A stretch of 64,000 nt of DNA from IOR16 sp963521065 (GCA_963521065.1 CAUQTI010000014.1:1-64000), one strand, 5' to 3'; positions 27,291 through 37,100 are shown, counted from the first letter of the stretch. Program-made: numbers and translations. The notes: generated by a model from the letters alone, not told the origin.

Positions 27291-28448
27291 TTAAAAGTTC
27301 CCCATTTTATCTTTGTTTAGGAAAGACGGTATTGCAAACGAATTTGTTAATTTTTCCCGAAACGCTCTATCGTCATCGGACAAATTATGGTGCTGTACAT
27401 TTCCGTCCCGCGCATTTTCTGCTCCCGACTCATGCTCTTCGTGTTCTCCAGCCTCTGTTTTATCTTTATTTGACGGTGTCAAAATATCAACGTTGCGATC
27501 CTCAAACCCAGTTGCGATTACTGTGATGATAATTTCATCCTTTAGGTCTTCCTTTACAGATGCTCCGAAAATTACAATCGCATCTTTATCCGCCGCTTTC
27601 TCAATTTGGTCAGCAGCTTCATTCACTTCAAGCATACCCAAGTCATAACCACCCATGATATTAAGTAAGATTGCTTTCGCTCCGTTAATTGATGTTTCAA
27701 GAAGCGGGCTTTCGATTGCATCCTTTACTGCATCCGATACTCTGGAGTCGCCGCTTCCGCGTCCAACCCCCATATGTGCAATTCCTCTGTCGCTCATAAC
27801 CGTCTTAACATCCGCAAAGTCCAGATTAATCAAGCCGGCTTCTGCAATCAAATCGGAAATTCCTTGCACTCCTTGCTTCAAAACCTCATCGGCCATTGCA
27901 AATGCCTGTATCATGGTTGTATTCTTTTCTGCAATCTGCAGCAATTTATCATTTGGTACAACGACCAAAGAATCAACATATTTCTTTAAGAACTTAATTC
28001 CCAGTTCTGCGTGTTCTCTTCGTTTCTTTCCTTCAAACGTGAAAGGCTTTGTTACGACACCAACAGTTAGGATTCCTTGATCTTTCGCTGCTTTTGCGAT
28101 AATAGGTGCGGCACCAGTTCCTGTTCCGCCTCCCATACCTGCTGTAATAAATACCATGTCCGCACCGGAAATAAATTTTTCCAAATCATCTATATTCTCT
28201 TCTGCTGCTTTCTGACCCACCTCAGGGTTTGCGCCTGCACCAAGCCCCCTAGTCAGCTTTTCACCGATTTGAATCTTCGTTTCCGCTTTGGATCCGGCAA
28301 GCGCCTGCTTGTCCGTATTTACTGCCATAAAAGTGATTCCGTTTAAACCTGCATCTATCATACGATTGACAGCGTTACTTCCGCCGCCGCCAATTCCAAT
28401 TACCTTAATTTGGGCGTTCTTGTCCTCGTTTACTTCAAACTGCAACAT
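27291..28448 (-). CDS. ftsZ: Cell division protein FtsZ
   Basis: 385 residues of tubulin-like GTPase that forms the division ring. The GTP motifs GIGGGGSNAVNRM and GMGGGTGTGAAP and the T7 loop region (NLDFADVKTVM) are intact. After a 50-residue acidic linker comes the C-terminal peptide FAIPSFLNKD, which binds partners such as SepF. ATG 28448 has an ideal AGGAGG site. A 60-bp gap with a TATAAT precedes it, so a promoter of its own is possible. It ends the dcw cluster; no ftsA lies anywhere in it. Confidence 0.97.
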   Translation of the reverse strand: MLQFEVNEDKNAQIKVIGIGGGGSNAVNRMIDAGLNGITFMAVNTDKQALAGSKAETKIQIGEKLTRGLGAGANPEVGQKAAEENIDDLEKFISGADMVFITAGMGGGTGTGAAPIIAKAAKDQGILTVGVVTKPFTFEGKKRREHAELGIKFLKKYVDSLVVVPNDKLLQIAEKNTTMIQAFAMADEVLKQGVQGISDLIAEAGLINLDFADVKTVMSDRGIAHMGVGRGSGDSRVSDAVKDAIESPLLETSINGAKAILLNIMGGYDLGMLEVNEAADQIEKAADKDAIVIFGASVKEDLKDEIIITVIATGFEDRNVDILTPSNKDKTEAGEHEEHESGAENARDGNVQHHNLSDDDRAFREKLTNSFAIPSFLNKDKMGNF

Positions 28449-28510
28449 AAAAAGTAACCTCCTGTTACTGTAATAATACTAATTATAACATAAGAGTACA
28501 ACTGGTGCAC

Positions 28511-28882
28511 CTATTTCTTATCGGGATTCGTATCTTTTTTTAAGACATATTTCTCCACCACAATCCGTCGAATCACGGCTAAATTATTAAATAATCTCCC
28601 GCCAAATACAAAAATAGCAGCATAATAAAGAGGCACTCCGAGCAAATCCCCTAAATAGGTCAATGCCGCTGCCAAAACAGCATTTGTGACAAATCCGGTT
28701 ACAAAAATAACGCCGTTGTACTTATCTTCAAATTGTGAACGCGCCGCCCCTAAAATGGAATCCAGCGATGCTAAAAGTGCCATTGTGATGTAAAAGGAAA
28801 ACTCCGCAGGATAGGTGATATCCAGCCCAAATCCTAAAATCAAGCCTCCAATCAGCCCAATTGACATTGCAATTAAAATCAA
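28511..28882 (-). CDS. sbp: Small basic membrane protein (Sbp, DUF1290)
   Basis: 123 residues with three or four hydrophobic segments (GLIGGLILGFGLD, LLASLDSILGAARSQ, AALTYLGDLLGVPLYYAAIFVFG). It matches the DUF1290 small basic protein found between the DUF881 genes and ftsA/ftsZ in Firmicutes; its function in division is unknown. The start overlaps the upstream DUF881 gene by 4 bp. Confidence 0.85.
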   Translation of the reverse strand: MILIAMSIGLIGGLILGFGLDITYPAEFSFYITMALLASLDSILGAARSQFEDKYNGVIFVTGFVTNAVLAAALTYLGDLLGVPLYYAAIFVFGGRLFNNLAVIRRIVVEKYVLKKDTNPDKK

Positions 28883-29613
28883 TTTCCTTCCCCCTCTTTC
28901 GTAGTCGTCATATACCGAAAGCTGTGTTCCTCCGGATAAGCCGGAATCTCCAGTCCTTCTTCTGTTTTCAGTTTGAACACAAGTCCATAACCATCTCTTA
29001 AAAGAGTCCCATACCCATCCGGCCCCAACAAGGCAGATGCCAAACGGTCTGAAGCTCCAATGGCTTTAATTCGAAACGGTCTGGCTTCAAATTGTCCGTT
29101 GATACGTACCGTATATCCTGAGCATGAAATCGCACTTGCATTCGCAATGCGGTGTCCATTTACCGAAACAGCCTCTGCACCTGCCCCAAAAAGGTCATTT
29201 AAGATTGTCAGCAAATCGCTGTCATGCACCAAAACGTTTCCGACCGGTTCTTCTTCCATTAAATCTCTTGTTGCATCATCGAGATAAATAGAGACACCTT
29301 CACCCTTTACTGCTGTAAAATGGCTTACCAACTTATACTCATTCAGCTTCTTTTGCATTTCCGCTAAAAGATCTGCATTTTTGTCCTCTGCTGCGAGCTT
29401 TTCATATTCTTCCAATTTTGTTTCTGTCTCTAAAATACGTTCCTCAATTTGGAGGATACTCTGCTTCTCACTTTCAATCGCTACTCTGTATTCATCCATA
29501 ATTTTAGGTGAAACATAGAGCTTCTGTCCTTTTGAAATTTGTGTCTGCGCTGCGATAAAAAAACCAATCGCCAAGCAAAAACACACCGTTAAAACTTTTG
29601 CCAGTCGGCTCAT
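28879..29613 (-). CDS. DUF881 family division-cluster protein, second copy
   Basis: 244 residues: one N-terminal membrane span (LTVCFCLAIGFFIAAQT), a coiled coil (about 50-90) and an outside alpha/beta domain (LVHDSDLLTILNDLFGAGAEAVSVNGHRI) characteristic of DUF881. Tandem with the first copy, from which it probably arose by duplication; the two share the NGxRI and KAIGxxD segments. Position between ftsQ and sbp suggests a role with the divisome at the membrane; none is proven. Confidence 0.85.
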   Translation of the reverse strand: MSRLAKVLTVCFCLAIGFFIAAQTQISKGQKLYVSPKIMDEYRVAIESEKQSILQIEERILETETKLEEYEKLAAEDKNADLLAEMQKKLNEYKLVSHFTAVKGEGVSIYLDDATRDLMEEEPVGNVLVHDSDLLTILNDLFGAGAEAVSVNGHRIANASAISCSGYTVRINGQFEARPFRIKAIGASDRLASALLGPDGYGTLLRDGYGLVFKLKTEEGLEIPAYPEEHSFRYMTTTKEGEGN

Positions 29614-29625
29614 AGGAGCTCCCTC

Positions 29626-30357
29626 CTATTCTTTTTCATCTTCCGCTACCTGCTGTGCGTAGCGGAACTTTAAAATTCCATTATATCTAGGGATATTAAT
29701 TTCACCTTGCTTTACAATATCCACACGAACGCCTGATTTTTTCAAGTTCTCAATAATTCCGTACCGAATGGTAATCGTTGCCTCAATGGTATCTGGATTT
29801 CCAATTGCCTTAATCTGATATGGCGGCGCCGTCGGAATGGTATTGATATTGACATTGTCCCCGGCTAAGCTCACTTCAGTCGTCGCAATGATACGTTGTC
29901 CATTAATTGAAATGGCCTCCGCGCCAGCGTCCTTGAGTTTATTCACCAAGTTCAGCAGCTGCTCATAGTTTGTCATAAGATAGCTGTACCCATCACTGAA
30001 TTCATCCGGGACAGGGTCGTCCAAAGTAATGATCACACCGGAGCCTTTCACTTCCACCAGTCCCGCCGCCATCTTATACTTTTCCTGTTCTTTTAATATG
30101 GATTTCAGGGTGCTGTCTTCTTCTGCTTTTTTCTTCTGGATATCATCCATAAGACCCTCAAGCTCGATTAGACGCTGCGTTGCCGCCTCTTTTTCCGCTC
30201 TCACCTTTTTCATTTCGGCTTCCAGCCCCTGCGCTTTTGCAAGTGGTATCAAGCCGCCAGGGTCAGAGCCTTGTGTCGTATTTACCTGAACAGATATGAT
30301 TAAACCAATGAGCAAAGCCAAAAGCCCTACCATAATAATCCCACTGTACTTCTTCAT
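29626..30357 (-). CDS. DUF881 family division-cluster protein, first copy
   Basis: 243 residues. N-terminal span (IIMVGLLALLIGLIISVQV), coiled coil (about 45-95) and the DUF881 domain (LVNKLKDAGAEAISINGQRI, YQIKAIGNPDTIEATI). It lies between ftsQ (20 bp) and its paralogue (12 bp). The membrane topology puts the domain outside, where it could touch FtsQ or the wall machinery. Confidence 0.85.
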   Translation of the reverse strand: MKKYSGIIMVGLLALLIGLIISVQVNTTQGSDPGGLIPLAKAQGLEAEMKKVRAEKEAATQRLIELEGLMDDIQKKKAEEDSTLKSILKEQEKYKMAAGLVEVKGSGVIITLDDPVPDEFSDGYSYLMTNYEQLLNLVNKLKDAGAEAISINGQRIIATTEVSLAGDNVNINTIPTAPPYQIKAIGNPDTIEATITIRYGIIENLKKSGVRVDIVKQGEINIPRYNGILKFRYAQQVAEDEKE

Positions 30358-30377
30358 TTGTTTTACCTCTCTTGACT

Positions 30378-31142
30378 CTATTCGATTTCAGGGCTGAATG
30401 AAAAGTACCCGTCACTTCCCATCTTTATCACTCCCCGTTCAATCCCCTGCGTATATAATTTATACAAAACGCTCTTCAATGCATCCATGTTTTCACGGAT
30501 ATTTTCCGGCGTTCCTTCGCAATATAAATAATCGTAAATGTAAGCCTTAATTACCACTTTTGAAATATCTATTTTTTTAAAATAAATTTCATTCTCTTCC
30601 ATCGCAGAAAGCATTTTTAAAGTATCTGTCAAAACAGAATTTTCTTCAACCTCTAACGGAAATCCGGGGTCCATTTTCTTCACAGTCATTCCCATAAGAA
30701 GCGGCAATGCCGGAGCCGTCTCTGTCTTACGCAAAATCAGTCCATCTTCATCCATAAGAAGATACGCTTCTCCGTAAGGCAACGCCGCATATTCTTTCCG
30801 TTCTTCTACTTTGATAACTACGGTGGAGGGCAGACTCCTTGATATTTTTATGTTTTTGATATAAGGGTCCTTGCGGACGCGGTCTGACGCATTCCCCAGC
30901 GAGGTTTTAAAAATATTTTTTCCAGTCTTAATTTTAGACAGGCTGATAATCTGTTCTGCGGTGTAATAGTTATTTTCTTTTACTTTTATTTTCTGTATAT
31001 CAAAAAGACTAGATGTTAAAAAATAGTACATCCCTATTATTATAACAAATAATATTAATGTTTTTAACAAATAACGCTTTTTCTTTCTTTTTTTCTTTTT
31101 TCTAGGCTTCTTCACATTTGAATTCTTTAAATTCTCTTTCAT
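30378..31142 (-). CDS. ftsQ: Cell division protein FtsQ/DivIB
   Basis: 254 residues. A highly basic cytoplasmic tail (PRKKKKRKKKR) precedes one membrane span (LLKTLILFVIIIGMYYFL), then the POTRA domain (FDIQKIKVKENNYYTAEQI...GKNIFKT...) and the beta domain. FtsQ links FtsL/FtsB to the wall synthase. The reading frame begins inside the end of murA, overlapping it by 41 bp; the ribosome site is weak, so translation probably depends on coupling to murA. A GTG 24 bp further on is a possible alternative start. Confidence 0.9.
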   Translation of the reverse strand: MKENLKNSNVKKPRKKKKRKKKRYLLKTLILFVIIIGMYYFLTSSLFDIQKIKVKENNYYTAEQIISLSKIKTGKNIFKTSLGNASDRVRKDPYIKNIKISRSLPSTVVIKVEERKEYAALPYGEAYLLMDEDGLILRKTETAPALPLLMGMTVKKMDPGFPLEVEENSVLTDTLKMLSAMEENEIYFKKIDISKVVIKAYIYDYLYCEGTPENIRENMDALKSVLYKLYTQGIERGVIKMGSDGYFSFSPEIE

Positions 31143-32397
31143 CTTCTTGTATTCTCTCTATTCTAGCTCCCAGTTTCTTTAATGCTACTTCAAATTTACC
31201 ATATCCTCTGTCAATATGGCAAATATTTTCTACGATTGTTTCCCCTGATGCTGCAAGCCCCGCAAGCACCATTGCAGCTCCGCCCCTGAGGTCTTTCGCT
31301 TCGACGCGGCTCCCCCTAAGGCCTTCGACACCGGTTACTTTTGCCGTGCTTGCACAAAGCTCAATCTCTGCACCCATTTTACGTAAAAAATCAACTTGCT
31401 TAAACCGGTTTTCAAAAATAGTTTCTGTCATTTTGCTCTGTCCGTCAGCAAGCATCATTAATATAAGAAATTGCGATTGCATATCAGTTGGGAATCCAGG
31501 GTACGGAAGCGTTTTTATTTCGCGAACTGCCTTGAGACGTTCAGGTGCTTTTAAATAAATACGGTTTTGCTCCGTTCGCAAAGAGCATCCCATTTCACGA
31601 AACTTTGCCAATGTACTCGCCATTTGTGACGGCGCGGCATTTTCAAGCAGGATTTCTCCTTTTGTCACAGCTGCCGCTGCTAAAAAAGTTCCTGCTTCTA
31701 TACGGTCTGGAATCACCTTATGTTCGGCTCCGTGGAGAAGCTTCCCTCCCGAAATCACAATTTCGCCGCTCCCTGCACCTGTGATACTTGCCCCGCAAGC
31801 ATTTAAAAAATTTTGCAAATCTTCAATTTCTGGTTCTTTTGCAGGGTGAACGATACGAGTTTCACCGTTTGCCGAAAGCGCAGCCATCATAATATTTTCT
31901 GTCGCCCCCACACTTGGAAAATCAAGCCGGATTGTTGTTCCCTGCAAATTGGAAGCGCGGCAAAGCAGTCTTCCATTTTCCTCTTCAATCTCCGCCCCCA
32001 TTTTCTGGAGTGCTTTTAAATGTAGATCAATCGGACGTGCGCCTATTGCACATCCACCCGGATGACTCATCTCTACAGTTCCGCAGCGTGCCAGCATCGG
32101 CCCAAGCAGAAACACGGATGAGCGCATTTCCTTTCCCAAAACTTTCGGTATGTAAGATTGTGTCAGCTGGCTGGAATCGACCGTAATCGTATTCCCTTCC
32201 CGTTGAGTTATGCAGCCCAGTTCATTGAGTATTGTCAGCATCGTACTGACATCCAGCAAATCCGGGCAATTATGAATCGTACATACATCCCCCGTTACCA
32301 ATGAAGCAGCCAATATAGGCAGCACTCCATTTTTTGCTCCGGTTAATTTATGGCTTCCAGAAATACGGTTCCCGCCAATTATATGATAACTGTCCAA
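31102..32397 (-). CDS. murA: UDP-N-acetylglucosamine 1-carboxyvinyltransferase
   Basis: 431 residues, an EPSP-synthase-like enzyme making the first committed step of peptidoglycan synthesis by adding enolpyruvate from PEP. The catalytic Cys lies in SHPGGCAIGARPIDLHL, the usual fosfomycin target; the N-terminus has the KLTGAKNGVLPILAASL motif. The C-terminus carries an acidic tail (EREFKEFKCEEA) that overlaps ftsQ. Placement between murG and ftsQ is common in Clostridia. Confidence 0.95.
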   Translation of the reverse strand: MDSYHIIGGNRISGSHKLTGAKNGVLPILAASLVTGDVCTIHNCPDLLDVSTMLTILNELGCITQREGNTITVDSSQLTQSYIPKVLGKEMRSSVFLLGPMLARCGTVEMSHPGGCAIGARPIDLHLKALQKMGAEIEEENGRLLCRASNLQGTTIRLDFPSVGATENIMMAALSANGETRIVHPAKEPEIEDLQNFLNACGASITGAGSGEIVISGGKLLHGAEHKVIPDRIEAGTFLAAAAVTKGEILLENAAPSQMASTLAKFREMGCSLRTEQNRIYLKAPERLKAVREIKTLPYPGFPTDMQSQFLILMMLADGQSKMTETIFENRFKQVDFLRKMGAEIELCASTAKVTGVEGLRGSRVEAKDLRGGAAMVLAGLAASGETIVENICHIDRGYGKFEVALKKLGARIERIQEDEREFKEFKCEEA

Positions 32398-32498
32398 AAA
32401 AAAACACCTCCGCAGAAAGTCATAGTCTTATTTTGATACCTATAAACCATACTATGAAGCTCTGCAAATTGTGTTACAGCACAGGCTGTACCTTTTCT

Positions 32499-33590
32499 TT
32501 AAAACTCCAGATTCTCATAAATAATATCAACCGCATCAAAGCGTCCTACCGAAGCACTGGCTTTTCCCATTGCATTCAGTATCTCTTTATTATTTTTTAA
32601 TCGAAGAATCGTATCCATCAATTTTTCAGCCGTTAAATCCTTTTCCTCAATCAAAACAGCACCGCCTTTATCCGCCGGAACCTTGGCGTTAAAGTACTGA
32701 TGGTTTCCTGTTACGTTTGGAGAAGGAATTAATATAGACGCCTTCCCGCAGGCCGTAATTTCTGATACAGTCAACGCGCCGGAGCGGCTTATAATTAGAT
32801 CTGCCGCAGATAGATATTCATGCATATTGTCTACATAAGGAAGCAACTTTATCTTATCTTTATTGATTTTCTGTTGGCTCAGCTCTTCTTCAATCAGAGG
32901 ATAATGTAATTTGCCCGTAATAAAAAATACTTTTATATCTGAAAGAGCATTCAGGCTCTCCGCAGCTTTTATCATAACACTGTTAATTTTCCCAGCCCCC
33001 AGGCTTCCGCCAAAGCAAAGAATGACAAATTCTCGATCTGCAATTTCCAGTTTATCACGGAAATTCTGCATCGTGCTGGTCAGGAAGCTCTTTCGGATTG
33101 GGTTTCCCGTCACAATCAGCTTTTCCTTTTTTTTAAAGTATTCTTGCGCTTCCGGAAAACTGATAAACACCTTGTCCACATAGTTTTCCAATAATTTATT
33201 CGTAACCCCGGGGAATGCATTTTGCTCATGGATATAGGATTTGATGCCGTATTTATGCGCTGCACGCACAATCGGTCCACAGACATAACCACCCGTCCCG
33301 ATTACAACATCCGGCTTGAACTCCTTTAAAATTTGTTTTGCCTCATTGTTTCCTTTCATTAAATCAAGAACGGTTCTGACATTTTTCCATATTTTTTTTC
33401 TGTGGAATCCGCTGACCGTAATAAAGCGAATTTCATACCCGCTCTTTGGAACAAGCTCTTTTTCCATTCCGCGGCGAGTCCCTACGAAAAGAATCTCCGC
33501 ATCGGGATTCCTCCTTTTTATCTTATCCGCAATCGCAATTGCCGGATAAATATGTCCTCCGGTACCTCCGCCGGTCATAATTACTCTCAT
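32499..33590 (-). CDS. murG: UDP-GlcNAc:lipid I N-acetylglucosaminyltransferase
   Basis: 363 residues, GT28 glycosyltransferase that turns lipid I into lipid II on the inner face of the membrane. Gly-rich loops GGGTGGHIYPA and GTGGYVCGP and the nucleotide-site GGSLGAGKIN and SRSGALTVSE segments are clear. It starts 12 bp after ftsW/spoVE. A 100-bp gap separates its end from murA. Confidence 0.95.
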   Translation of the reverse strand: MRVIMTGGGTGGHIYPAIAIADKIKRRNPDAEILFVGTRRGMEKELVPKSGYEIRFITVSGFHRKKIWKNVRTVLDLMKGNNEAKQILKEFKPDVVIGTGGYVCGPIVRAAHKYGIKSYIHEQNAFPGVTNKLLENYVDKVFISFPEAQEYFKKKEKLIVTGNPIRKSFLTSTMQNFRDKLEIADREFVILCFGGSLGAGKINSVMIKAAESLNALSDIKVFFITGKLHYPLIEEELSQQKINKDKIKLLPYVDNMHEYLSAADLIISRSGALTVSEITACGKASILIPSPNVTGNHQYFNAKVPADKGGAVLIEEKDLTAEKLMDTILRLKNNKEILNAMGKASASVGRFDAVDIIYENLEF

Positions 33591-33602
33591 GGCTCTCCCT
33601 CC

Positions 33603-34730
33603 TTATTTTGCAGAATGCCTTGATATGTTCAGCATGATTCCCATAGACCCCATAAATAACAGTAACGCATTTCCTCCAAAGCTGATAAACGGTAATATAA
33701 TCCCGGTCGGCGGCATGGAGGAAGTTACAACTGCAATGTTTAAAACAACCTGAACGGCAAGCATAATTGTAATTCCTGATGCGATGAGCATTCCAAATAA
33801 ATCTGGAGCATTCAGTGAAATATGTGCACATCTCCATATTAATACAAGGTATACCGCAATCAGCAAAAGGCATCCGATATATCCAAGTTCTTCCCCGATA
33901 ATCGCAAATATAAAATCATTTTGTGGCTCCGGAAGGTAAAGCGTTTTCTGAATACTTTTTCCTAATCCAACGCCAAAAAGTCCGCCCGAGCCTAAAGCCA
34001 AGAGCGACTGAGTGACCTGCCATCCGGTTCCAAGCGGGTCTTGAAAGGGATCAATAAAGCTGAACATGCGCTTCATTCGGTAAGGCTCTGCAAGAATCAA
34101 AACCACAATCCCCGCGCAGCCGGCAATTCCAATTCCAAAGAGATATTTCAGGTTCAGTCCCGCCACAAACATCATACCTACAACAATGGCAACCACAGTA
34201 ATTGCCGTCGACATATTAGGCTGTTTAATAATCAACCCAAAGTAAGCACCGCAAAGAAGTACTAACGGCAGAATGCCTTCTGTAAAAGATAAAATCCGTT
34301 TTGGTTTATCACTTAGATATTTGGCAACAAATAAAATCGCGCAGATTTTCGCAATCTCACCTGGCATAATGGTTAAGCTGTCACTCCCCAGCTTAAGCCA
34401 GCGAGTCGCACCGTTTACATCCTTACCCAAAGGTGTAAACAGCAAAAGTAAGAGGATAAAGCTGGTAACCATTAATGGAAATGCCATTTTTTTATAATAT
34501 TTATAAGGAAACAGCATACAAAAAACAAAAAGAATGGTTCCTAAAAATGCCCATATGGCGTCACGGATTAAATAATAATATGGGTTTCCGTAATCACTGA
34601 TGGCCACATAATAGCTGGCACTGAATACCATAATGATACCAAACAAAACGAGCCCCATCATGAGTATAGTCAATACAAAATCACCGGTTTTCATTTTGAT
34701 TTTCTCATTTCCTCTTTGTTTTTTTGCCAT
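33603..34730 (-). CDS. spoVE: SEDS family peptidoglycan polymerase FtsW/SpoVE
   Basis: 375 residues with about ten membrane spans. SEDS signatures include the loop GEIAKICAILFVAKYLS, the PNMSTAI segment and GEELGYIGCLLL, with the conserved Asp region in the large outer loop. With the class B PBP encoded in the same cluster (spoVD) it forms the septal wall synthase. In Clostridia the dcw-cluster copy may serve division and spore cortex; I cannot tell which from sequence, so ftsW is the alternative name. Confidence 0.93.
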   Translation of the reverse strand: MAKKQRGNEKIKMKTGDFVLTILMMGLVLFGIIMVFSASYYVAISDYGNPYYYLIRDAIWAFLGTILFVFCMLFPYKYYKKMAFPLMVTSFILLLLLFTPLGKDVNGATRWLKLGSDSLTIMPGEIAKICAILFVAKYLSDKPKRILSFTEGILPLVLLCGAYFGLIIKQPNMSTAITVVAIVVGMMFVAGLNLKYLFGIGIAGCAGIVVLILAEPYRMKRMFSFIDPFQDPLGTGWQVTQSLLALGSGGLFGVGLGKSIQKTLYLPEPQNDFIFAIIGEELGYIGCLLLIAVYLVLIWRCAHISLNAPDLFGMLIASGITIMLAVQVVLNIAVVTSSMPPTGIILPFISFGGNALLLFMGSMGIMLNISRHSAK

Positions 34731-36119
34731 TTATCTCTCCAATTCCTGAACGCAGCTTTTAAAGTGCCTCCCCCTCTGCTCATAACTGCTGTACATATCC
34801 CAGCTTGCACAGGCTGGGGAAAGCAGTACCGTATCTCCCGGTGCAGACAAGGAAAAGCTCTTCTTTACGCATTCACCCATATCCTTCTCATCAAAAATTG
34901 CATGATATCCCAACATTTCCGCTGTCTCTCTTATTTTCGGTGCCGTTGCTCCTAATAAAACCAACGCCTTTACTTTTCCGTTAAAAGCAGAAATAAACTC
35001 TTCAAATTTTGAATTTTTATCATAGCCTCCTGCAATTAATATAACATTGCCTTTCATTGCTTCAATTGCCTTGATGGAAGCATCTGGATTTGTACCCTTC
35101 GAATCATTCACAAAGCGCACGCCTCCGACTTCGCCGCAAAATTCCAAGCGGTGCTCAACCCCCTGAAATTCCCGCAGTGTTTTCGCGATGATTTCTTTGG
35201 ATATGCCACAAAAATAGGCAATTCCACATGCAGCTAACGCATTCTCCAAATTATGCATTCCGGGAATCGCAAGCTCCTCCACACCGCAAATATCAATTGT
35301 ATTCTCCGCTTGCTCTTTTACTATGATTCTATTATTTTGTACAAACACCCCTCTGTCTAAAACAACGTTTCGACTGAAAGGCACTACGACACTTTGGCAT
35401 TCGTGCATTAGTTCGCAAGACATAGGGTCATCATAATTTACCACAAAGTAATCGTCTTTCGTTTGGTTCTTGAAAATTTTCGCTTTTGCTTTCGCATAAT
35501 TTTCTAATGTTTTATGCCGATCTAAATGGTCAGGGGTAATATTTAAAAGTGCACAAATAACTGGATGAAAGGTCTCCGTCGTTTCCAGCTGAAAGCTGCT
35601 GCATTCCGTAACCAGCCAGGAATCCTCTTCTGCGGTCAATGCAGTCGAAGTAACCGCAACTCCTATATTGCCGACTACCGCGGTTTTTCTTCCGGCATTT
35701 TTTAAAATTTCACCGACTAAAGTCGTCGTTGTCGTTTTTCCATTTGTTCCGGTAATCGCAATGTAATTGCCCTTACCTAGCCGATAAGCAAGCTCTAATT
35801 CTCCGATAATTTCTACATTAAGTGTTTGCGCTTTCTGAAGAAAAGGGAGTTCCAAAGGGACGCCGGGACTGACTACAATCGCGTCATAACGTTCTAATTC
35901 TAAAGGATCTACTCCTAAATAACAGGTCACATTCTGTGCCTTAAGATAGTTTACAAGAGGCGCTTCCATTTCTTCCTGCGTTTTTTTATCGTATACAGAC
36001 ACTTCCGCTCCGTGACGAAGCAACGCTTCGGCTGCGGATACTCCGGATTTTCCAAGACCGACTACCAGATATTTTTTTGCTTGATTCATACTTTTCCCTT
36101 CTTCCCTCGTATCGAACAA
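34731..36119 (-). CDS. murD: UDP-N-acetylmuramoyl-L-alanine:D-glutamate ligase
   Basis: 462 residues. Mur ligase with the Rossmann-like N-terminus (YLVVGLGKSGVSAAEALL), the ATP loop GTNGKTTTTTLVG and the substrate/C-terminal domains (NDSKGTNPDASIKAIEA). Adds D-Glu to the stem peptide. Its start could also be MNQAKKYLVVG (30 bp downstream), which has an AAGGGAAAAGT upstream; the distinction does not affect domains. It follows mraY by 3 bp. Confidence 0.95.
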   Translation of the reverse strand: MFDTREEGKSMNQAKKYLVVGLGKSGVSAAEALLRHGAEVSVYDKKTQEEMEAPLVNYLKAQNVTCYLGVDPLELERYDAIVVSPGVPLELPFLQKAQTLNVEIIGELELAYRLGKGNYIAITGTNGKTTTTTLVGEILKNAGRKTAVVGNIGVAVTSTALTAEEDSWLVTECSSFQLETTETFHPVICALLNITPDHLDRHKTLENYAKAKAKIFKNQTKDDYFVVNYDDPMSCELMHECQSVVVPFSRNVVLDRGVFVQNNRIIVKEQAENTIDICGVEELAIPGMHNLENALAACGIAYFCGISKEIIAKTLREFQGVEHRLEFCGEVGGVRFVNDSKGTNPDASIKAIEAMKGNVILIAGGYDKNSKFEEFISAFNGKVKALVLLGATAPKIRETAEMLGYHAIFDEKDMGECVKKSFSLSAPGDTVLLSPACASWDMYSSYEQRGRHFKSCVQELER

Positions 36120-36122
36120 CTT

Positions 36123-37100
36123 TTAGAATACTTTTGCATCAAAAACCTTTAAACTTATGATACATAGCAACAAGGTTACCATCCAAAATACAACAACAAC
36201 TTTTGTTTCTTTCCAACCCCCAAGCTCAAAATGGTGGTGCAGGGGCGCCATACGAAACACACGCTTTCCGTTTCGCAATTTATAACTCACGACTTGAATA
36301 ATTACAGACAGTGCTTCTGCAACGTACACACCTCCGGCAATTGGCAGAATCAGCTCTATATTCATTAGAATCGCGGCCGCTGCAAGGCCACCGCCTAATG
36401 CCAGAGAACCGGTGTCTCCCATAAATAGTTTTGCAGGGTACTTATTATACATTAAAAACCCAAGACAGCCTCCCGCAAGCGCAGCGCAGAACACGGTTGC
36501 CGCACTCATTCCAAAAAAGTTCATGCCTACCAAAGCAAAAAATACGGCAACAATGCTCGTTACTCCTGAGGCCAAACCATCTAATCCGTCTGTCAGATTT
36601 ACACTGTTTACCATAGACACTACAACGAAAGCGATAAACGGAATATACAAAACGCCGAAGTCCCAATATTCATTGATAAAAGGAATAAATACTGTAGTTT
36701 TATAAATCGAAACACTGGACTGATAAAAAGCCAGTCCGACTGCAATGGCAATCTGCAAAAGTAATTTTTGTAGTGCGGTCAATCCCAGATTACGTTTCAT
36801 CGCAACCTTTACAAAATCATCGATAAAGCCTATGAGTCCAAATGCAACGAAGGAGCCTAATAAAATCCACATATCCGTATTTAAAATACCAGAGCTGAGA
36901 CAAGTAACCAACACAGCAAAGAGAATGATAATACCACCCATCGTCGGTGTGCCGGTCTTTGCCATATGAGACTGCGGCCCCTCCTCGCGGATGCTCTGAC
37001 CTGCCTTGATTTTTTTCAATACTGGGATAAACAGCGGGGTTCCAATTACAGCAATAAGAAAGGCTACCGCTAGTTTTATCCATATCTGCATATATTCCAT
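36123..37100 (-). CDS. mraY: Phospho-N-acetylmuramoyl-pentapeptide transferase
   Basis: 325 residues with about ten membrane spans. Conserved cytoplasmic motifs are GTPTMGGI, GFIDDFVKV (Asp pair), NSVNLTDGLDGLASG and APLHHHFELGGWKE (His motif). Transfers phospho-MurNAc-pentapeptide to undecaprenyl phosphate, giving lipid I. It begins 1 bp after murF. Confidence 0.96.
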   Translation of the reverse strand: MEYMQIWIKLAVAFLIAVIGTPLFIPVLKKIKAGQSIREEGPQSHMAKTGTPTMGGIIILFAVLVTCLSSGILNTDMWILLGSFVAFGLIGFIDDFVKVAMKRNLGLTALQKLLLQIAIAVGLAFYQSSVSIYKTTVFIPFINEYWDFGVLYIPFIAFVVVSMVNSVNLTDGLDGLASGVTSIVAVFFALVGMNFFGMSAATVFCAALAGGCLGFLMYNKYPAKLFMGDTGSLALGGGLAAAAILMNIELILPIAGGVYVAEALSVIIQVVSYKLRNGKRVFRMAPLHHHFELGGWKETKVVVVFWMVTLLLCIISLKVFDAKVF

